DNA from: Halorussus caseinilyticus
GTDB lineage: Archaea; Halobacteriota; Halobacteria; Halobacteriales; Haladaptataceae
Direction of reading: 5' to 3'
Assembly (NCBI RefSeq): GCF_029338395.1
Contig: NZ_CP119809.1
Location: 2,542,001-2,606,000 of the forward strand
DNA: 64,000 nt
Shown here piece after piece: positions 60,275 to 64,000 of this stretch (positions within the stretch are counted from its first letter, which is position 1; each line of letters starts with the position of its first letter). The notes beneath the pieces are model-generated. The model saw only the letters and a list, made by a program, of their open reading frames with translations. It made no database searches and was not told the origin of the DNA. The position numbers were made by a program, and so were the translations under genes.

Positions 60275-60739
60275 TCAGGCGTTCGAGGGGTTCTTGCGCG
60301 TGAGTTCGCTCCCGCAGATTGGGCACCGGTCTTTGTTCTCGTCGAACTCGCGGCCGCATCCCTGACACTGGAAGAGCCAATCGCGCTGTTCGGAGATGCC
60401 GTCTTGAGCGATGATGTCGACGCTCACGTCCATGTGTTCGGCCACGTTCTGCATGGCGTAGTCGTCGGTGACGAGGGTCGCGTCAAGTTCGAAGGCGGCC
60501 GCGATGAGGCGGATGTCGGTGGTCGAGAGTTCCTCGGCGTCGCCGGTCTCCCCGGCGGCCCGGCGGACTCGCTCGACCGCACCGTCCTGCGGGATGTGGA
60601 TGTGCATCCCGGAGCCTTCCATCGCGTCGAAGCGATAGGCGCTCTCGTCTTCTAGTTCCTCGCGGACCATCGGAATGGTCGCCGTGTCCGCGCTGGTGTG
60701 ATACTCGTTGATGAAGGCTGAGGCGTCTAGAACGTACAT
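60275..60739 (-). CDS. nob1: Nob1-type PIN endonuclease with zinc ribbon
   Basis: This 154-residue protein should cut the 3' end of pre-16S rRNA. The PIN domain has YVLDASAFINEY with the first metal aspartate, VREELEDESAYR, STTDIRLIAAAFEL and LVTDDYAMQNVA with further acidic ligands. The C-terminal zinc ribbon is FQCQGCGREF / DRCPICGSEL. Its ATG follows directly on the stop of the PRC-barrel gene (TAA then ATG), so the two are coupled. Confidence 0.9.
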   Translation of the reverse strand: MYVLDASAFINEYHTSADTATIPMVREELEDESAYRFDAMEGSGMHIHIPQDGAVERVRRAAGETGDAEELSTTDIRLIAAAFELDATLVTDDYAMQNVAEHMDVSVDIIAQDGISEQRDWLFQCQGCGREFDENKDRCPICGSELTRKNPSNA

Positions 60740-60985
60740 TTACCGCTGAACGACGATGTAATCTTTTACTGCCTGCACTCGTTGCACGGGGACCTGAAAT
60801 CGACCCTGTTCGTCGGAGCCGAACTCCACCGCGTCACTGTTCAACTGTTCGTCCGGTTCGACGAGCAAGTCCGAGAGTTCGCCCGTCTTGAGGTCCATGG
60901 TGATGTTGTACAACATACCCAGTTCTGTCCCGTCTGACCCCATGACGGCCTTCCCCGAGAGGTTTTCGGCGAGGATTTCGGACAT
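60740..60985 (-). CDS. PRC-barrel domain protein
   Basis: This 81-residue protein is a single PRC-barrel: [38 protein letters not shown], and [19 protein letters not shown]. Such small barrels occur in rRNA processing factors and archaeal division proteins (CdpB type). Its direct coupling to nob1 suggests a role in ribosome maturation, although division-linked homologues exist. The ATG at 60985 is chosen; the longer upstream frame lies antisense to infB. Confidence 0.88.
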   Translation of the reverse strand: MSEILAENLSGKAVMGSDGTELGMLYNITMDLKTGELSDLLVEPDEQLNSDAVEFGSDEQGRFQVPVQRVQAVKDYIVVQR

Positions 60986-61205
60986 ACGGGGGGTTACTGA
61001 GCGCTCCCATATAAAGGATAGGGGGAACGCGGTCTTCGGTGTAGTTCCTTTCGGACTCGCGTCGTCCCGGAAGTCGTCTCGGTGGTCTGCTGGTCGGCCG
61101 GGCGCGTCGGCGGCGTCTCGCTCGCAGAGACCTAGCCTCGCAAAAGTTAAATGCCGCGCGAAGTACCTCTTGAGTAAGAAACCTTCTTTCCCCCGGTGGT
61201 AGCCT

Positions 61206-63008
61206 ATGCCTGACACAGATACACGCGATAGCGAACAAGGTCTGCGAACCCCAATCGTCGCCGTACTGGGGCACGTAGACCACGGCAAGACTAGTCTACT
61301 GGACAAAATCCGCGGTTCGACCGTCATCGAAGGCGAGGCGGGCGCGATTACCCAGCACATCGGAGCGACCGCCATCCCCCTCGACGTGGTGTCGAAGGTG
61401 GCGGGAAGCCTCATCGACCCGAGCGACTTCGACCTGCCCGGCCTGCTCTTTATCGACACGCCGGGCCACCACTCGTTCACGACGCTCCGGTCGCGCGGCG
61501 GCGCACTGGCCGACATCGCCATCCTCGTCGTGGACGTGAACGACGGCTTCCAACCCCAGACGCTCGAAGCCATCAGCATCCTCAAGCAGTCCCAGACGCC
61601 GTTCGTCGTGGCCGCGAACAAAATCGACACGATACCGGGGTGGAAGCCCAACGAGGACGCGCCGGTCCAACAGACCAAGGAGGCCCAGAGCGACCGTGCG
61701 AACTCGAAACTGGACGAGGAACTCTACGAAATCATCGGCGAATTGAGCGACGAGGGCTTCTCGGCCGACATGTACTGGCGAGTGCAGGACTTCCGCGGGA
61801 ACATCGGCGTGGTCCCCGTCAGCGCCGAGACCGGCGAGGGGATTCCCGACCTCCTGACCGTCCTGATGGGACTGGCCCAGCGGTACATGAAAGAGGACAT
61901 GGCCATCGACGTGACGGGTCCCGGCGCGGGCACCGTCCTCGAAGTCAAAGAGGAGAAGGGCTTCGGGACCACCCTCGACGTGGTGCTGTACGACGGCACC
62001 ATCCGCGAGGACGAGACCATCGTCGTCGGCGGTCTGGACGAACCCATCGTGACCGACGTGCGGGCCATCCTGAAGCCCCGACCGCTCGCGGAGATTCGGA
62101 CCGAAGACCGCTTCGAGAAGGTCGAGGAAATCGCGGCCGCGTCCGGCGTCAAAATCGCCGCGCCAGACCTCGGGAAGGCGATGGCGGGCGCGCCCGTCCG
62201 GGTCGTCCGGGACCGCGACATCGAGGAAGTCATCGCGGAGGTCCGAGCCGAACTCTCCGAAATCGAGGTCCAGACCCAAGAGCAGGGCGTCGTCGTGAAG
62301 GCCGACACTCTCGGCAGTCTGGAGGCCATCGCCAACGCGATGGACGAGGCCGAAATCCCCATCATGCGGGCGGAAGTCGGCGACGTGGCACCGCGGGACA
62401 TCAGCGTGGCTTCGACCGCCAACGAGGACAAGCACAAGACCATCCTCGCGTTCAACGTGGACGTACTCGCCGACGCCGAGCGGAAAGTCGAGGAGACCGA
62501 CGTGAAGGTGTTCGAGAGCGGCGTCATCTACCGACTCATCGAGGAGTACGAGGAGTACGTCGAGGAACTCGAACGCGCCCAACAGGAGACGGTGCTGGAC
62601 AACATCACCCGGCCCGCCCGGTTCCAGATTCTGCAGGACCACACATTCCGACAGAACGACCCCGCGGTGGTCGGCGTCGAGATTCTCTCGGGGACCGTCA
62701 AGAAGAACAGCAACGTCGTGAAGTTCGAGGGCAACGACCCGACGCGGGTCGGCCAGTTGAAAGGGATTCAGGAGCAGGGCGACGACGTAGACGAGGCCCG
62801 GAGCGGAAATCGCGTGAGCGTCGCCATCGACGGTCCGACGGTGGGTCGCCAAATCGAGGAAGGCGACGAACTCTGGATGGAGATTCCCGAGAAGCACGCC
62901 AAAATCCTAGAGCAGGAACTCGCCGACGACATCCCGGTGGACGAGTTGGAAGCCCTCCAGATGTACCTCGACAAACAGCGCAAGCGCGACCCCTTCTGGG
63001 GGAAGTAG
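61206..63008 (+). CDS. infB: Translation initiation factor aIF5B (IF-2)
   Basis: This 600-residue GTPase promotes subunit joining. The G domain has [10 protein letters not shown] (residues 21-30), the switch region [22 protein letters not shown] and [10 protein letters not shown] beta-barrel, the alpha/beta/alpha domain III with [15 protein letters not shown], and a C-terminal barrel that binds initiator tRNA follow, ending [24 protein letters not shown] upstream gives a ribosome-binding site. It is divergent from the PRC-barrel/nob1 pair. Confidence 0.95.
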   Translation: MPDTDTRDSEQGLRTPIVAVLGHVDHGKTSLLDKIRGSTVIEGEAGAITQHIGATAIPLDVVSKVAGSLIDPSDFDLPGLLFIDTPGHHSFTTLRSRGGALADIAILVVDVNDGFQPQTLEAISILKQSQTPFVVAANKIDTIPGWKPNEDAPVQQTKEAQSDRANSKLDEELYEIIGELSDEGFSADMYWRVQDFRGNIGVVPVSAETGEGIPDLLTVLMGLAQRYMKEDMAIDVTGPGAGTVLEVKEEKGFGTTLDVVLYDGTIREDETIVVGGLDEPIVTDVRAILKPRPLAEIRTEDRFEKVEEIAAASGVKIAAPDLGKAMAGAPVRVVRDRDIEEVIAEVRAELSEIEVQTQEQGVVVKADTLGSLEAIANAMDEAEIPIMRAEVGDVAPRDISVASTANEDKHKTILAFNVDVLADAERKVEETDVKVFESGVIYRLIEEYEEYVEELERAQQETVLDNITRPARFQILQDHTFRQNDPAVVGVEILSGTVKKNSNVVKFEGNDPTRVGQLKGIQEQGDDVDEARSGNRVSVAIDGPTVGRQIEEGDELWMEIPEKHAKILEQELADDIPVDELEALQMYLDKQRKRDPFWGK

Positions 63009-63173
63009 GAAATCGGTTCGGATTCGTCGGAGCGAACGGACGCGGATTTTCGATTTCGAGACCGTCGTCGCTTCGACTGGTCTCGCCGAGACGAGAACCA
63101 CGACTTGAGAGCTACTACTGAGCAATAACTTTTAGTCGAAAGAGACCCGACAGTCCCACCGGACGGTGATTTC

Positions 63174-63425
63174 ATGCTCGGGCGAATCCAACTACCCAGT
63201 GGTAACGCCGGAGTACCGAACGTCTCCTACTACGACCTCGCGCTCGCAGTCCTGCCGCTTCCGTTGCTGGTCGGACTGCTCGTCGGAAAACTGTTCTCCG
63301 TCCCGACGCAAGTCGGCGTCTCGGCAGGTGCGGCGCTGTCCGCGATTGCGCTCGGCCATCTCCTCTTCCGTGACCCACCGACGCGGCGCGGTCCGCGCGG
63401 GCCGGTCGGCGGGTCGTCGGCGTAG
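63174..63425 (+). CDS. Small two-helix membrane protein
   Basis: The 83-residue protein has a short polar start ending NVSYYDLALAVLPLPLLVGL, then a second helix VGVSAGAALSAIALGHLLF, and a basic Arg/Pro/Gly-rich tail on the inner side. AATAACTTTTAG lies 39 to 50 bases before the ATG. No family is assigned with confidence. It is convergent with the next gene, two bases apart. Confidence 0.7.
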   Translation: MLGRIQLPSGNAGVPNVSYYDLALAVLPLPLLVGLLVGKLFSVPTQVGVSAGAALSAIALGHLLFRDPPTRRGPRGPVGGSSA

Positions 63426-63427
63426 CC

Positions 63428-63820
63428 TTATCGACCGGTCGGGGTGATGTTGTCGCCCATCATCTGCTTGACCTGCATGGCGGCGCTGGCCGCGAGACCG
63501 CGAGCGACTTCCGCCTCCTCGTGGGTGTCTAGGTCGTCGCCGTCGAAGTCCTCGATGCTGGGGCTGAAACCGGCGCTGACCGGGTGGCCGACCGGCGGTT
63601 GGACCGACACCTGCGCCTGCGGTCCGTTACCGTCGTCGGCGACCTTCGACCCGACGACGTACTCGTCGGGGAGGAACTCGCGGGTCCGGGACGCGATGTC
63701 GGTGATGCTGTCACGAAGCGACTGCTTCTGCTCGGGGGAGAGGTCCGGCACGTCGGCGTTCGCGCGCTGACCTGCCTGCGTCTTGCCGGGGACGCCCGCG
63801 TAGGGGGTGTTTCCGTTCAT
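63428..63820 (-). CDS. DUF5811-like haloarchaeal protein
   Basis: This 130-residue acidic protein begins MNGNTPYAGVPG and has LSPEQKQSLRDSITDIASRT, FLPDEYVVGSKV, AQVSVQPPVGHPVSAGFSP and a C-terminal helix EVARGLAASAAMQVKQMM. It matches a haloarchaeal family I recall as DUF5811. The function is unknown. TATTATAAAAG at about 63850-63860 provides a TATA-like element upstream. Confidence 0.78.
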   Translation of the reverse strand: MNGNTPYAGVPGKTQAGQRANADVPDLSPEQKQSLRDSITDIASRTREFLPDEYVVGSKVADDGNGPQAQVSVQPPVGHPVSAGFSPSIEDFDGDDLDTHEEAEVARGLAASAAMQVKQMMGDNITPTGR

Positions 63821-63906
63821 CTGTCTAACGCCAGTGGGTTAGGGCCGGATATTATAAAAGCCCTCGGCTTCGGGAAAGGATGTCACGGTAAACGAGCGCA
63901 CCCTCG

Positions 63907-64000
63907 TCAGCAAATCGGCTCGCTCTCGCCGTAGGCCGCTATCACGACCGCCGAAGCGTAGGTTCCGGCGTCGGGGTCGATGGTCGCGGTTTCGATGCGC
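63907..64000 (-). CDS. 3' end of a CDS running off the window
   Basis: On the minus strand an open frame enters from the window edge and reads RIETATIDPDAGTYASAVV then IAAYGESEPIC before a TGA at 63907-63909. Codon bias and the start of the next gene about 85 bases further fit a real gene end. About 30 residues are too few to name the protein. Confidence 0.5.
   Translation of the reverse strand, partial: RIETATIDPDAGTYASAVVIAAYGESEPIC

Noticed and set aside
1-64000. tRNA, rRNA, SRP RNA or RNase P RNA genes
   Set aside because: Reading the intergenic regions showed no T-arm-like GGTTCRAATCC with matching acceptor arms and no rRNA-like blocks; a covariance search would be needed to exclude small RNAs fully.

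Overview
The window is from a haloarchaeon (class Halobacteria). GC is high (roughly two thirds by eye), the predicted proteins are strongly acidic, and many starts sit about 25 bases downstream of AT-rich TATA-like boxes, as expected for leaderless transcripts. Recognisable genes include archaeal or haloarchaeal AglB/AglF/AglM-type glycosylation proteins, aIF5B, Pus10, Nob1, SecD/SecF, a Tat-exported halolysin, a HalOD1 protein and PhiH1-type winged-helix repressors. No rRNA, tRNA, CRISPR array or intact insertion sequence was seen.

Layout. (1) 0-34.7 kb is a large surface-glycan island. It starts with an oligosaccharyltransferase paralogue whose WWDYG site is replaced. Next come a UDP-glucose 6-dehydrogenase, a nucleotidyltransferase (AglF-like), an SDR epimerase, a polyprenyl-phosphate sugar-1-phosphate transferase, five glycosyltransferases, two AsnB-type amidotransferases and a polytopic membrane protein. 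From 18.3 to 29.5 kb the DNA is visibly less GC-rich. This part holds an apparently complete route to a dTDP-3-acetamido-3,6-dideoxyhexose (RmlA, RmlB, FdtA-like, FdtB-like, hexapeptide acetyltransferase), with no RmlC/RmlD. It also has a beta-propeller protein, a FemAB/GNAT-like protein, a TylF-like O-methyltransferase, a sulfatase-superfamily protein and a PglK/MsbA-type ABC flippase. The island closes with glmU-glmS, which feed UDP-GlcNAc, and uppP, which recycles the lipid carrier. Between glmU and glmS sits a tiny coupled reading frame made of seven-residue repeats.

(2) 32.8-33.9 kb holds a winged-helix/TumE-like gene pair that looks like a toxin-antitoxin module, with an inverted-repeat operator over its TATA box. 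(3) 34.9-44.4 kb is accessory: a PKD-domain surface glycoprotein rich in N-glycosylation sequons, a single-chain Eco57I-like restriction-modification enzyme with a lower-GC C-terminal part, three small winged-helix repressors, and a gene of unknown function duplicated as an internally deleted remnant. (4) 44.9-64 kb is mostly housekeeping: DsrE, Pus10, DUF2270, HalOD1, a MATE exporter, RNase HII, a MazEF pair, SecF-SecD, halolysin, Pgi, a CPBP protease, an RHH-like protein, PRC-barrel/Nob1 and aIF5B.

The main intergenic gaps carry two families of dispersed, hairpin-rich non-coding repeats (family A at about 3.9, 4.4 and 41.8 kb; family B at about 44.7 and 50.6 kb). How the parts fit: nucleotide sugars are made (GlmU/GlmS, UGD, AglF, RmlA/B-FdtA/B-acetyltransferase), assembled on a polyprenyl carrier by the sugar-phosphate transferase and glycosyltransferases, trimmed with amide, methyl and acetyl groups, flipped by the ABC transporter and attached by the AglB-like enzyme. 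The sequon-rich surface protein is a plausible acceptor.
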